From assembly GCF_000732195.1 (NCBI RefSeq), contig NZ_JNNU01000011.1, positions 1 through 64,000 on the forward strand: 64,000 bases of DNA. The letters are read 5' to 3'. The position numbers were made by a program, and so were the translations under genes. The notes under the pieces are model-generated. The model was not told the origin of the DNA and did no database searches. It was given only the letters and a program-made list of their open reading frames with translations. Source of the stretch: Neorhizobium vignae. GTDB taxonomy: Bacteria; Pseudomonadota; Alphaproteobacteria; Rhizobiales; Rhizobiaceae. The first letter of the stretch is position 1, and each line of letters begins with the position of its first letter. Positions 32,753 through 40,284 of this stretch are shown piece after piece.

Positions 32753-33298
32753 ATGACGACAATTGGCAGCACCAACCCATATTACGCATCTCTTTATGGT
32801 ATCCTTGGCAAGAACGGCGGCGACAAGAATGCTTCGGGCGGCAACGACTATGCGGCGCCGCGGCAATCCGTATCGGGCGGCATGACCGGCAGCGATACGG
32901 TGTTCGGCGCAAAGCTGGCAGATAGCCTCTGGACGATGGAAAGCCAGGGCGTCGAAGTCGATCAGGATGCCGGCGACACTTGGCTTGGCGAGGCGCCTTC
33001 GACGCGATACGAGGACGAGTTCATGGATCTCGCCAAGAAGACGTTCGCCGAGCGCATCCGCGAACAGTATCTGAAGGACAAGGATCTCACCGAAGACGAT
33101 CTCAAGACCATGTCCACGGAAGACCGCGAGGCGATCGAGGCGGATATCCGCAAGGCGATCCTCGAAGCCATGGGCGTCAACGGCCAGAAACAGGAAGCGG
33201 CAATGGACATGGGCGGCAACCCGGCGGCCCTGGCACAGGGCAACGCGCAGAAACAGCAGCAGAACGGCACCGAAGACGATCCGCTGCTCTCCATGTAA
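32753..33298 (+). CDS. Hypothetical protein, paralog of the 31064 product
   Basis: 181 residues from ATG 32753 (GAGGAGAG upstream). The N-terminal 60 residues are Gly/Asn/Ser-rich with YYASLYGILGK. The middle shares LTGS-type and LADSLWTME motifs with the 31064 product. The C-terminal part has a charged helix (DEFMDLAKKTFAERIREQYLKDK) and a Gln-rich tail. It has no membrane helix. It lies on the other side of dmeRF from its paralog. It shares the FAERIRE-type helix with rod-binding proteins but this is not enough for a function. Confidence 0.7.
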   Translation: MTTIGSTNPYYASLYGILGKNGGDKNASGGNDYAAPRQSVSGGMTGSDTVFGAKLADSLWTMESQGVEVDQDAGDTWLGEAPSTRYEDEFMDLAKKTFAERIREQYLKDKDLTEDDLKTMSTEDREAIEADIRKAILEAMGVNGQKQEAAMDMGGNPAALAQGNAQKQQQNGTEDDPLLSM

Positions 33299-33316
33299 TC
33301 TTATATATGCCTTCAG

Positions 33317-33350
33317 CGGCTGCAGCCTTGCCAGGGGCTGCAGCCGTTTT
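33317..33350 (+). terminator. Rho-independent terminator
   Basis: 11-bp perfect stem CGGCTGCAGCC / GGCTGCAGCCG with an 8-nt loop and TTTT, 18 bp past the stop of the 32753 gene. Confidence 0.88.
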
Positions 33351-33570
33351 ACGTTGGGCGATCGGCGCCATTGTCGGCGGCGATCATCGCGGACAGCTCT
33401 TCGTTTGCGGGCTGTTCGCGGTCCCATTGCGGCCGCGACCGCCGTAACATCTCCATCGCCAGTATCAGCCACATGCCGGCCACCGTGGCGACGAGCGCCC
33501 AGAAGAACCGGCCGATATCCCTCAAGAACCCGTCGAGCCTCGCGTGGCAATGGCTGCAGCATCCGTTCAT
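33349..33570 (-). CDS. Small Cys-rich membrane protein, likely MerR target
   Basis: 73 residues from ATG 33570 (GAAGGTGA upstream). The N-terminus is MNGCCSHCHARL, a cluster of three Cys and one His that could bind a soft metal. One membrane helix follows (FFWALVATVAGMWLILAMEML, about 22-43), then an acidic tail. A MerR-type 19-bp-spacer promoter lies 64 bp upstream and faces this gene, which supports it being real and metal-induced. No family recognised. Confidence 0.7.
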   Translation of the reverse strand: MNGCCSHCHARLDGFLRDIGRFFWALVATVAGMWLILAMEMLRRSRPQWDREQPANEELSAMIAADNGADRPT

Positions 33571-33633
33571 GTCGTCACCTTCTGATTGCTCTCTGGTTGG
33601 TCCGGCCGACTTGTCGTCGCACCGATGACCGAC

Positions 33634-33664
33634 TAGATAATTCCTCCAGTGACTAGAGCTTCAA
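33634..33664 (-). promoter_or_regulatory. MerR-type promoter of the 33570 gene
   Basis: On the minus strand TTGAAG (-35, 33659-33664) and TATCTA (-10, 33634-33639) are separated by 19 bp. The spacer contains the dyad CTCTAGT-C-ACTGGAG (one mismatch). The overlong spacer with a dyad is the hallmark of MerR-family activated promoters. Confidence 0.8.
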
Positions 33665-33679
33665 GAGGAATTTTCAGCG

Positions 33680-34093
33680 ATGCTGTCGATCGGCGATCTT
33701 TCGAAACGCACCGGCGTCAAGGTGCCGACCATCCGCTATTACGAGCAGATGGGTCTGATCGAAGCGGCCGAACGTTCGGAAGGCAACCAGCGGCGGTATG
33801 AGCGAAACGATCTCGAACGGCTCGCCTTCATCCGCCATGCCCGCGACCTCGGCCTCGACATCCCGGCGATCCGCGAACTGATCGCGCTCAGCCAGCACCC
33901 CGACCAACCCTGCGCCAACGCCGACAGGATCGCCGCCGATCATCTGGTCGCCGTTCGCGAAAAGATCGAGAAGCTGAAGAAGCTGGAGCACGAGCTCGAA
34001 CGGATCATCTCACACTGCGACGGCCATTCGATCGAGGATTGTTATGTGATCCGGGCGCTTTCGGATCACGGGCTGTGCGAGGGGGAGCATTGA
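33680..34093 (+). CDS. MerR family metal-responsive regulator
   Basis: 137 residues. The N-terminal winged helix is typical (MLSIGDLSKRTGVKVPTIRYYEQMGLI), then the dimer coiled coil. Cysteines: Cys in DQPCANA (~77), then C-x7-C (HCDGHSIEDC) near residues 113-121, the same spacing as the copper sensor CueR/HmrR loop, and a final Cys in LCEGEH. The extra Cys/His residues resemble Cd/Pb/Zn sensors. The metal is uncertain. The divergent promoter at 33634-33664 shows its probable target gene. Confidence 0.9.
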   Translation: MLSIGDLSKRTGVKVPTIRYYEQMGLIEAAERSEGNQRRYERNDLERLAFIRHARDLGLDIPAIRELIALSQHPDQPCANADRIAADHLVAVREKIEKLKKLEHELERIISHCDGHSIEDCYVIRALSDHGLCEGEH

Positions 34094-34126
34094 GGGCGGC
34101 AGCAGGTTTGCATCAGGCTGCGGTTT

Positions 34127-34438
34127 CTATGTCGAATTCGAAGTGGATTCTGTCATAGGGAGCCATCCTCTCACATCAGCGGTGGAATCGGTCAAAAGCT
34201 GGTCGATATCTTTGAAAAAATATGCCGTTTCCAATGCACCGAAATGCCTGTGATCGCCTTTGCCGGCCTCGGTGTCATATCGCAACACGCACTCGCCTTG
34301 AGCCACCAGCGCCATCCTCTACTTGAACTAGTGAGCGCTTCCGCGTAGCGAAGCCGGCACACGCCAGACCACGATTTCAACGAACACGCCTTCACGCAGA
34401 TAGCTACGCGTCTTCCGAACCAGGGTCGCTTTCGCCAT
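34127..34438 (-). pseudogene. TumE/DUF6516-like protein, broken by two in-frame TAG codons
   Basis: A TumE-type toxin-antitoxin reading frame: MAKATLVRKTRSYLREGVFV, EIVVWRVPASLRGSAH, then TAG, F-K, TAG, R-MALVAQGECVLRYDTEAGKG, DHRHFG, ending FKDIDQLLTDSTADV. All segments are in one frame; the stops at 34328-34330 and 34319-34321 fall inside the conserved xFKYR motif (the second replaces a Tyr codon). The FKY/VLRYD/KGDHRH pattern is the family signature. No partner (TumA-like HTH antitoxin) is next to it. It is 33 bp past the merR stop, on the opposite strand. Confidence 0.72.
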
Positions 34439-34558
34439 CGGGGGCCCCGTGATGCCTGATGTAATATACCCCATCACGAGCAATCGGCAAAACTCAAGCC
34501 GCTTGTCGGACCCGTGCATTTGAACAGGCGAGGTGAAGACACAAATAAGGGAATGCAG

Positions 34559-35545
34559 ATGACGGAAAACGCAGTAGCCGCACCGACCGCCCTCTTCCCA
34601 ACCCTCACCCCCTATGAGACCGGCTTCCTCGAGAGGCCCGACGGCAACCGGATCTTCTTTGCCCTTTCCGGCAACCCCAACGGCAAACCGGTGCTGTTGC
34701 TGCATGGCGGGCCGGGGTCGGGCATGTCGGATAGCGCCAGACGGCATTTCGATCCCGCGGTGTGGCGCATCATCCAGTTCGACCAGCGCGGTTGCGGGAA
34801 AAGCACGCCGAACGCAGGCGATTTCGGCGTTGATCTTGCCGACAATACGGCGCAGCATCTGATCGGCGACATAAAGGCTTTGCGGGAGCGGCTACAGGTG
34901 GAAAGCTGGCTGGTGTTCGGCTCCTCCTGGGGCGCGACGCTGGCGCTGGCCTATGCGCAGGCTTTTCCAGAACACGTCCGCGCGATCATCCTTGCCGGTG
35001 TCACCACGACGCGCTGGGCCGAAATCGACTGGCTTTACAACGGTCTGTCTATCTTCCTGCCGGAAGCCTGGGAAAAGTTCGTCGCGGCCATTCCGGAGCC
35101 CTTGCGCGACCGCCATCCCGTTGCCGCCTATCATGCGCTTCTCAATGACCCGGACCCGGCCATCCGCCAGAAAGCCACTTTCGACTGGCATCATTGGGAG
35201 GCGGGCTCGATCTCGGCGGAACCGCAGGCCGGGCTGCCGCACCGCTGGCAGGATCCGGCTTTCGTGCTCGCCCGGGCGCGGCTCTGCGTCCATTATTTCG
35301 AAAACCGCGCCTGGTTGGAGGATGGTCAGCTTTTGCGCCAGGCCAACCGGCTTTCCGGGATACCGGGCGTGCTGATCCAGGGTCGGCTCGACCTGCAGGG
35401 GCCGCCGGCAACGGCATTTGCACTGGCAAAAACCTGGCCGGGGAGCGAACTGGTGATGATCGAGAATGCCGGCCATTCGACCGCCGACCAGGGCATGGCG
35501 GAGGCGATCATGACGGCTGCCAATCGTTTTGCAGATCACTCTTGA
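34559..35545 (+). CDS. pip: Proline iminopeptidase
   Basis: 328 residues from ATG 34559 (AAGGGA upstream). Alpha/beta-hydrolase of peptidase family S33. It shows PVLLLHGGPGSGMSD (oxyanion region), the nucleophile motif GSSWGATLALAYAQ with Ser, RLDLQGPP (Asp), and the catalytic His near the C-terminus (IENAGHSTAD). It removes N-terminal proline from peptides, cytoplasmic, matching the Pip length. A longer frame from 34514 is possible but has no SD. Confidence 0.93.
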   Translation: MTENAVAAPTALFPTLTPYETGFLERPDGNRIFFALSGNPNGKPVLLLHGGPGSGMSDSARRHFDPAVWRIIQFDQRGCGKSTPNAGDFGVDLADNTAQHLIGDIKALRERLQVESWLVFGSSWGATLALAYAQAFPEHVRAIILAGVTTTRWAEIDWLYNGLSIFLPEAWEKFVAAIPEPLRDRHPVAAYHALLNDPDPAIRQKATFDWHHWEAGSISAEPQAGLPHRWQDPAFVLARARLCVHYFENRAWLEDGQLLRQANRLSGIPGVLIQGRLDLQGPPATAFALAKTWPGSELVMIENAGHSTADQGMAEAIMTAANRFADHS

Positions 35546-35657
35546 CAAGATTTGAGATCGGGAGCATCAAAGCGCCATGATCAACACGCGCACGACCACC
35601 GCCTGCTCGTATTTTTGGGCCTTCCTTTAAAGGGCGGCTCGACAGATCATCATGTCA

Positions 35658-35680
35658 AAAAGCCGCCGTCAGGCGGCTTT
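35658..35680 (+). terminator. Rho-independent terminator of the pip gene
   Basis: AAAAGCCGCC-GTCA-GGCGGCTTT hairpin followed by a weak T-rich GTTGTTT. The 112 bp between it and the pip stop holds no gene. Confidence 0.75.
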
Positions 35681-35731
35681 GTTGTTTCAAAAGGCACCTG
35701 ACGGCAAGAAGACCGAACAAGGATGCCGGAA

Positions 35732-36220
35732 ATGACCGAAGATACCGATATCACCCTGCCCCGCCCGCCGGTCGTGACGATCCGCAACGCGAAATCGCGC
35801 GACCTGCCGGAACTCAACGAGATGATCGCGCTGCTCGCGGCACATCACAACGATCCCGCCGCCATCACCCCTGAAAAACTCGAGCGCGACCTGTTCGGCG
35901 AGATGCCGTGGATCAGCGCGCTTGTCGCCGATACCGGCTCGGATCTGATCGGCTACGCCATCCTCGTACCGGTCTACCGGGCGCAGGAAGGCACGCGCGG
36001 CATGGACCTGCACCATCTCTTCGTGCGCGACGGCCATCGCGGCCACGGCATCGGCCAGCACCTGGTATCGCGCGCCCGCGAGATCGCCAGGAGCGCCGGC
36101 TGCGGCTATCTTTCGGTCAGCGCCGCCACCGGCAATTTCGCCGCCCACCGCTTCTACGAGCAGATGGATTTCAAGCCGCGCCCGGTCACCGGCATGCGCT
36201 ACACGCAGGCGCTCGCGTAA
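35732..36220 (+). CDS. GNAT family N-acetyltransferase
   Basis: 162 residues from ATG 35732 (AAGGA 8 nt upstream; the ATG at 35723 would overlap the SD). The acetyl-CoA motif is HHLFVRDGHRGHGIGQHLV (R/Q-x2-G-x-G). N-terminal TIRNAKSRDLPELNEMIALL and C-terminal FYEQMDFKPRPVTGMRY are typical. The substrate, probably a small amine or protein, is unknown. Confidence 0.9.
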   Translation: MTEDTDITLPRPPVVTIRNAKSRDLPELNEMIALLAAHHNDPAAITPEKLERDLFGEMPWISALVADTGSDLIGYAILVPVYRAQEGTRGMDLHHLFVRDGHRGHGIGQHLVSRAREIARSAGCGYLSVSAATGNFAAHRFYEQMDFKPRPVTGMRYTQALA

Positions 36221-36236
36221 GTCCTGCGGCCGAGGC

Positions 36237-36428
36237 CTATCCGGCGGCCTTGGCCAGGATTTCGAGATAATCGTCGACCGCCTCGCGGAAGGCGGTCTCA
36301 GCTTCCGCGAGAGTATCGGCATGGAAGCCGATGAGATCGGCTATGTCAGCTACATGGCCGACGAAGATTTCGTCTTCGGCATCGAATTCGATGACCGCGG
36401 AATGGCCCTTGTATTCCCCTAGGTTCAT
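36237..36428 (-). CDS. Truncated HicB-like antitoxin domain
   Basis: 63 residues matching only the N-terminal domain of the longer HicB family (usually about 110): YKGHSAVIEFDAEDEIFVGHVADIADLIGFHADTLAEAETAFREAVDDYLE, then a stop at AKAAG where the family continues with a ribbon-helix-helix DNA-binding part. No hicA-type toxin is next to it. It may be a remnant or a solo short HicB. SD: GGGGGCGAG upstream of ATG 36428. Confidence 0.7.
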   Translation of the reverse strand: MNLGEYKGHSAVIEFDAEDEIFVGHVADIADLIGFHADTLAEAETAFREAVDDYLEILAKAAG

Positions 36429-36447
36429 GGCTCGCCCCCAGATCCAC

Positions 36448-37362
36448 CTACCGCGCCGGCACCGCCTTCAGATAGGCCGCAATCGCCTCAAGATCGCTTT
36501 TCGGCAGATGCGCGATGTTCTGCTGCACCTCAACCATGGAGCCGCCGGCGGTGTCGAAATCCGGTGTGAAACCGGTTTCGAGGTAACCGGCGATGTCACT
36601 CTCGCTCCACGAGCCGATATCCTTCGAGCCCGGCGTGATGTTGGGGATGGTTCCCTTGCCCTCCGGGTTCGGGCCGCCGGCGAGCCAGCGGTCGGGGAGA
36701 AAACCGCCCGTCGCGTCGCGCGGCGTATGACATTCGCCGCAATGGCCGGGACCTTCGACCAGGAACTGGCCGCGCTTGACCTTGTCGTCGGCGGAGGCAA
36801 GCTGCACCCGCGGCTGGTCGTTGAAATAGAGGAATTTCCAGCCGCCGACCGCCAGCCGGATATTAAAGGGGAACGGCAGTTCGTGCGGCGGCGCGACATT
36901 GGTGCTCGCCGGCAGGGTCTTCAGGTACCCGAAGAGATCGTTGATATCCTTGGCCGAGAGCCTCGAATAGGAACCGTAGGGGAAGGACGGGAAGAGGTGT
37001 TCGCCGTCCGGCCCCACACCGCGGGTCGTGGCATTGCCGAACTGCGCCAGGGTCCAGTTGCCGACGCCGGCATTCGGATCGGGCGAGATGTTGGGAATAT
37101 GGAAGGTGCCGAACGGGCTCGGCAGCGCCCTGCCCCCGGACAGAACCTTCAGGGCATCGCCGGTGGCGCCCGTCGCGGCATGACAGCTCGAACAGCCGCC
37201 GGCCCAGAAGAGCTGCTCGCCCTTGGCGAGATCCGGCGCGCCGAGGCCCGCCCAATGGGAATCGGGATGGGGATCGGGCTTGGTCAGCGTCCAGGCCGTG
37301 GCGGCACCCGCCGCGATCACCACGACGCCCGCCGCCAGGATTTTGGACCATATCGATGCCAT
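36448..37362 (-). CDS. Diheme cytochrome c
   Basis: 304 residues with an N-terminal signal anchor (about 7-27). Two c-type heme sites: CSSCH near residue 57-61 and CGECH near residue 208-212. They are consistent with two class-I cytochrome domains (about 45-150 and 190-300). It matches the diheme cytochromes that serve alcohol, gluconate or other periplasmic dehydrogenases as electron acceptor subunit; no dehydrogenase is next door. It is probably co-transcribed with the cytochrome c' gene upstream (86 bp gap). Confidence 0.9.
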   Translation of the reverse strand: MASIWSKILAAGVVVIAAGAATAWTLTKPDPHPDSHWAGLGAPDLAKGEQLFWAGGCSSCHAATGATGDALKVLSGGRALPSPFGTFHIPNISPDPNAGVGNWTLAQFGNATTRGVGPDGEHLFPSFPYGSYSRLSAKDINDLFGYLKTLPASTNVAPPHELPFPFNIRLAVGGWKFLYFNDQPRVQLASADDKVKRGQFLVEGPGHCGECHTPRDATGGFLPDRWLAGGPNPEGKGTIPNITPGSKDIGSWSESDIAGYLETGFTPDFDTAGGSMVEVQQNIAHLPKSDLEAIAAYLKAVPAR

Positions 37363-37448
37363 CGCCTTCCTCCTCCGGCGTCACTCTGCAATGCAAGGAC
37401 GGCCGCAGCAAGCTGCAGCCGTCCTCAGGTTCCAAAACTGGCCCGCAC

Positions 37449-37889
37449 TCACTTCAGGCGGAAGTTCTGATGGCAGGTATTGCAGTTGCCACCGAGTGTC
37501 TGCAGGGCCTTGCCGACGGCGGCCTGGTCTGCCGGCATGGAAGCCAGAAGCGCCTCCGCATCGGACCCGAGCTTCTGGGCATTCGCCCGGAATTCCGCGT
37601 TCTTTTCCCAGATGGCCGGTGCGGCCTTGGTCTTTTCGCCGGTCTCGGAGCCTGCCGGGAACTGATCCGGGAAGGCCTTGATATTGGTGCTGATCGTGGT
37701 CAGCGCCGTGCGCACGGCAGCCTGGTCATAGGGCTTCTCGCCCTTGGCGATCCCACCCAGAGCGCCGGCTGCACCGCCGATACCCTTCATCAGCGCCTGG
37801 CGCTTGGCGATCGGCGTTTCCTGCGCGGTCACGGCCGTGAAGCCAAGACAGAGCACGGCCGCGGCGGCGGCAATCAGTTTAAACTTCAT
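37449..37889 (-). CDS. Cytochrome c' (class II)
   Basis: 146 residues with a signal peptide (MKFKLIAAAAAVLCLGFTAVTA). The mature four-helix bundle ends with the heme-binding CNTCH followed by QNFRLK, the C-terminal heme location typical of class II cytochromes c. In other proteobacteria they bind NO or shuttle electrons. The ~90 bp upstream to the LysE gene region has no clear anaerobox. Confidence 0.93.
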   Translation of the reverse strand: MKFKLIAAAAAVLCLGFTAVTAQETPIAKRQALMKGIGGAAGALGGIAKGEKPYDQAAVRTALTTISTNIKAFPDQFPAGSETGEKTKAAPAIWEKNAEFRANAQKLGSDAEALLASMPADQAAVGKALQTLGGNCNTCHQNFRLK

Positions 37890-38066
37890 CCATTCCTCTC
37901 CTCATAGACCGGTCATGCCGGCGCATTTTAGCGAGCTCATGATTGCCGGCTTATGCGTTTGAAAAAAGTAACTTTTCTGTCATGAGGCCGCGAGCGCTCC
38001 GCCTGTTGCCGGGCTGGCACGGAATGTGAAGGACATGTGTCTGCCGAGAACTGCTCAAGCCGTCCG

Positions 38067-38699
38067 TCAGGCCCTCAGCCCTTCCCAGAGCGTCAGCATG
38101 GAAACGGCAAGCAGCAGCAGGCCGGCGATCCGCCCGACCCAGATCGTCGCGCTGCGATTGCCGACCAGGAATTTTCGCGCGTGGCCGGCGGCGGCGGCGA
38201 GGCCACCATAGATCGCAAATTGGGTCGCGGCCGTCATCGCTGCCATGATTGTCGCCTGCGGGGCAAGCGGCCCGAAATCCGGCCGCAGGAACTGCGGATA
38301 CACGGCGAGCATGAACAGGTAGGCCTTGGGATTGATGAGGCAGGTCACCGCGCCGCGCCGGAACGCTTCCCAGTTCGACCGCGTGTCCGCCGGGCCGACA
38401 TGATCGACGGTGATCGAACTGCGGATCAGGCTCACGCCGATCCAGGCCATGTAAAGCGCGCCGGCGATCAGCAGCGGCTTGAACAGCACCGGCATCAGGC
38501 TTGCGAGCAGGCCGACGCCGACCGCCCCATAAAGCGAGTGCACCAGCCCACCGGCGATGATGCCGGCCGTGGCGGCAAGCCCCGCCGTGCGGCCCCGGGT
38601 CAGAGAATTGGCGAGCACGAAGATCATGTCCATGCCCGGCACGACGATGATTCCGAAGAGGAGGGTGAAGAAGAGCCAGAGGTTTTCGGTGTAAGTCAT
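38067..38699 (-). CDS. LysE family exporter
   Basis: 210 residues from ATG 38699 (AGGAAACT upstream). Six membrane helices; family motif FGIIVVPGMDMIFVLANSLTRG near the N-terminus (P-G-x-D/N) and CLINPKAYLFMLAVYPQF. Likely exports an amino acid or quorum-type metabolite. It is divergent from a WYL regulator with a palindrome between, suggesting control by that regulator. Confidence 0.88.
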   Translation of the reverse strand: MTYTENLWLFFTLLFGIIVVPGMDMIFVLANSLTRGRTAGLAATAGIIAGGLVHSLYGAVGVGLLASLMPVLFKPLLIAGALYMAWIGVSLIRSSITVDHVGPADTRSNWEAFRRGAVTCLINPKAYLFMLAVYPQFLRPDFGPLAPQATIMAAMTAATQFAIYGGLAAAAGHARKFLVGNRSATIWVGRIAGLLLLAVSMLTLWEGLRA

Positions 38700-38784
38700 G
38701 TCAGTTTCCTGAGCCTCGCATAATCGGCTTCGGATGCCGAAGCCTTGTTTTCCAACCGGATATGCGGTCCTATACGGCAGCCCA

Positions 38785-38804
38785 ACTGACAGCGTATTGT
38801 CAGT
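38785..38804. promoter_or_regulatory. Probable operator between the LysE and WYL genes
   Basis: ACTGACA-N6-TGTCAGT, a perfect 7-bp inverted repeat, 86 bp from the LysE start and 31 bp from the WYL start. Confidence 0.65.
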
Positions 38805-38834
38805 AGCGATCGTCTCGCCACAAGGAAGACCGGC

Positions 38835-39524
38835 ATGCGCAAGGCCTCGCGCCTGTTCGAGATCATCCAGATCCTCCGGCTCGCCAAAAAGCCGGTGACG
38901 GGGGCGGAGATCGCCCTGCAGCTGGAAGTGACGGTGCGTTCGATCTACCGCGATATCGCGGCGCTTCAGGCGATGCGGGTGCCGATCGAAGGCGGGCGGG
39001 GCATCGGTTATATCCTGCGCCCCGGCTTCACGCTGCCGCCGCTGATGCTGTCGATCGAGGAGACGGAGGCGATCGTGCTCGCCCTGGCACTGCTGGAACG
39101 GACAGGCGACACGGAGCTGCGGCAGGCGGCCAAGCAGGTCAACCGCAAGATTGCCGCCGTGGTGCCGGCACCGCTTGCCGGCACGTTTTCCGCCAATGCG
39201 CTGCATGCCTGGGGCTCGGTGGCACCCGTGCCGGACGCTCTCGACCTTGCGATGGTGCGCCGGGCGATCCGCGACGAGCAGAAGCTGGCGCTCGACTACC
39301 GCGACGAACAGGCCCGCGCCACGGAACGGACGATCCGGCCGGTGGCGCTGATCTACTATTCGCAGACCGCCAATATCGTCGCCTGGTGCGAACTCAGGCA
39401 GGCAATCCGCAATTTCCGCGCCGACCGGGTGGAGCACTGCGAACTGGCGGATGACTTCTTTCGCGGCGAAGGCGAAAAACTGCGGTCGCTCTGGGTTCAG
39501 GGCTGGACCAATCCGCCTATGTGA
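38835..39524 (+). CDS. YafY-like HTH/WYL transcriptional regulator
   Basis: 229 residues: a winged helix at 1-60 (MRKASRLFEIIQILRLAKKP, then EIALQLEVTVRSIYRDI as recognition helix), HTH_11-type, then a WYL domain at about 135-215 (LDYRDEQ ... IRPVALIYYSQTANIVAW). In YafY/DeoR-type proteins the WYL domain binds a ligand. Likely regulates the divergent LysE exporter. Confidence 0.88.
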   Translation: MRKASRLFEIIQILRLAKKPVTGAEIALQLEVTVRSIYRDIAALQAMRVPIEGGRGIGYILRPGFTLPPLMLSIEETEAIVLALALLERTGDTELRQAAKQVNRKIAAVVPAPLAGTFSANALHAWGSVAPVPDALDLAMVRRAIRDEQKLALDYRDEQARATERTIRPVALIYYSQTANIVAWCELRQAIRNFRADRVEHCELADDFFRGEGEKLRSLWVQGWTNPPM

Positions 39525-39627
39525 CCGCGCCCGTGTCCCGCGACCTTCGCCCTCCCCTGACAGCCGGCGGCTTTGTCCCTATGGTGCGCCCGCTTCGTCA
39601 GGAATCATCAGGGCTTGGAGACATCGA

Positions 39628-40272
39628 ATGCGCAAGGCAATCATCGTCTGGGGCGGATTGAATATCCATGAGCCGGAGCAATGCGCCGGCGTTGTCGGCG
39701 AGATCCTTCGGGAGGACGGGTTTTCGGTCGAGGTTACGGGCGATCTCGGAATCTTCGGCTCCCAGACCATCGCCGATGCCGACCTGCTGGTGCCGATCAT
39801 TACCGGTGAAAAGCTGGAAAGGGTGGATGCCAATGCGCTTGTCGGAGCGGTGCGCGGCGGGCTCGGTCTTGGCGGCCATCACGGGGCGCTTGCGACTTCC
39901 TTCAAGGAGAGTGCTGCTTTCCGTTATCTTGCCGGGGTCACCTGGGTGGCGCATCCGGGCAATATCATCGACTACCGCGTCAACGTCACTCGCCCCGACG
40001 ACCCGGTGATGCAGGGCATTGCGGATTTCGACTACCGGTCGGAGCAGTATTACCTGCATTACGACCCCTCGGTCGAAATCCTCGCGACGACCACCTTTTC
40101 AGGCGAATATGACGAGGCGGTGCGCAATGTGACAATGCCCGTCGTCTTCAAGCGCCATTTTGGCAAGGGACGGATCTTCTATTCGGCGCTCGGCCATGTG
40201 GCGGCCGAATTCGAGCATCCGCATATGCGCAGCATCCTGCGGCGCGGGCTTTCCTGGGCCGCGCGCGGCTGA
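39628..40272 (+). CDS. ThuA-like (trehalose utilisation) family protein
   Basis: 214 residues from ATG 39628 (TTGGAG upstream). A glutamine-amidotransferase-like fold: AIIVWGGLNIHEPEQCA at the N-terminus, GGLGLGGHHGAL in the middle where the nucleophile elbow has no catalytic Cys, GKGRIFYSALGH near the end. ThuA proteins take part in sugar or glycoside catabolism in rhizobia, but this copy is alone and not in a thu operon. Confidence 0.85.
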   Translation: MRKAIIVWGGLNIHEPEQCAGVVGEILREDGFSVEVTGDLGIFGSQTIADADLLVPIITGEKLERVDANALVGAVRGGLGLGGHHGALATSFKESAAFRYLAGVTWVAHPGNIIDYRVNVTRPDDPVMQGIADFDYRSEQYYLHYDPSVEILATTTFSGEYDEAVRNVTMPVVFKRHFGKGRIFYSALGHVAAEFEHPHMRSILRRGLSWAARG

Positions 40273-40284
40273 GCCAGTCCGGCC

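Noticed and set aside
34559..35545. Alpha/beta hydrolase with a chloroperoxidase function instead of Pip
   Set aside because: GSSWGATLAL, length and GGPGSGMSD match proline iminopeptidase better.
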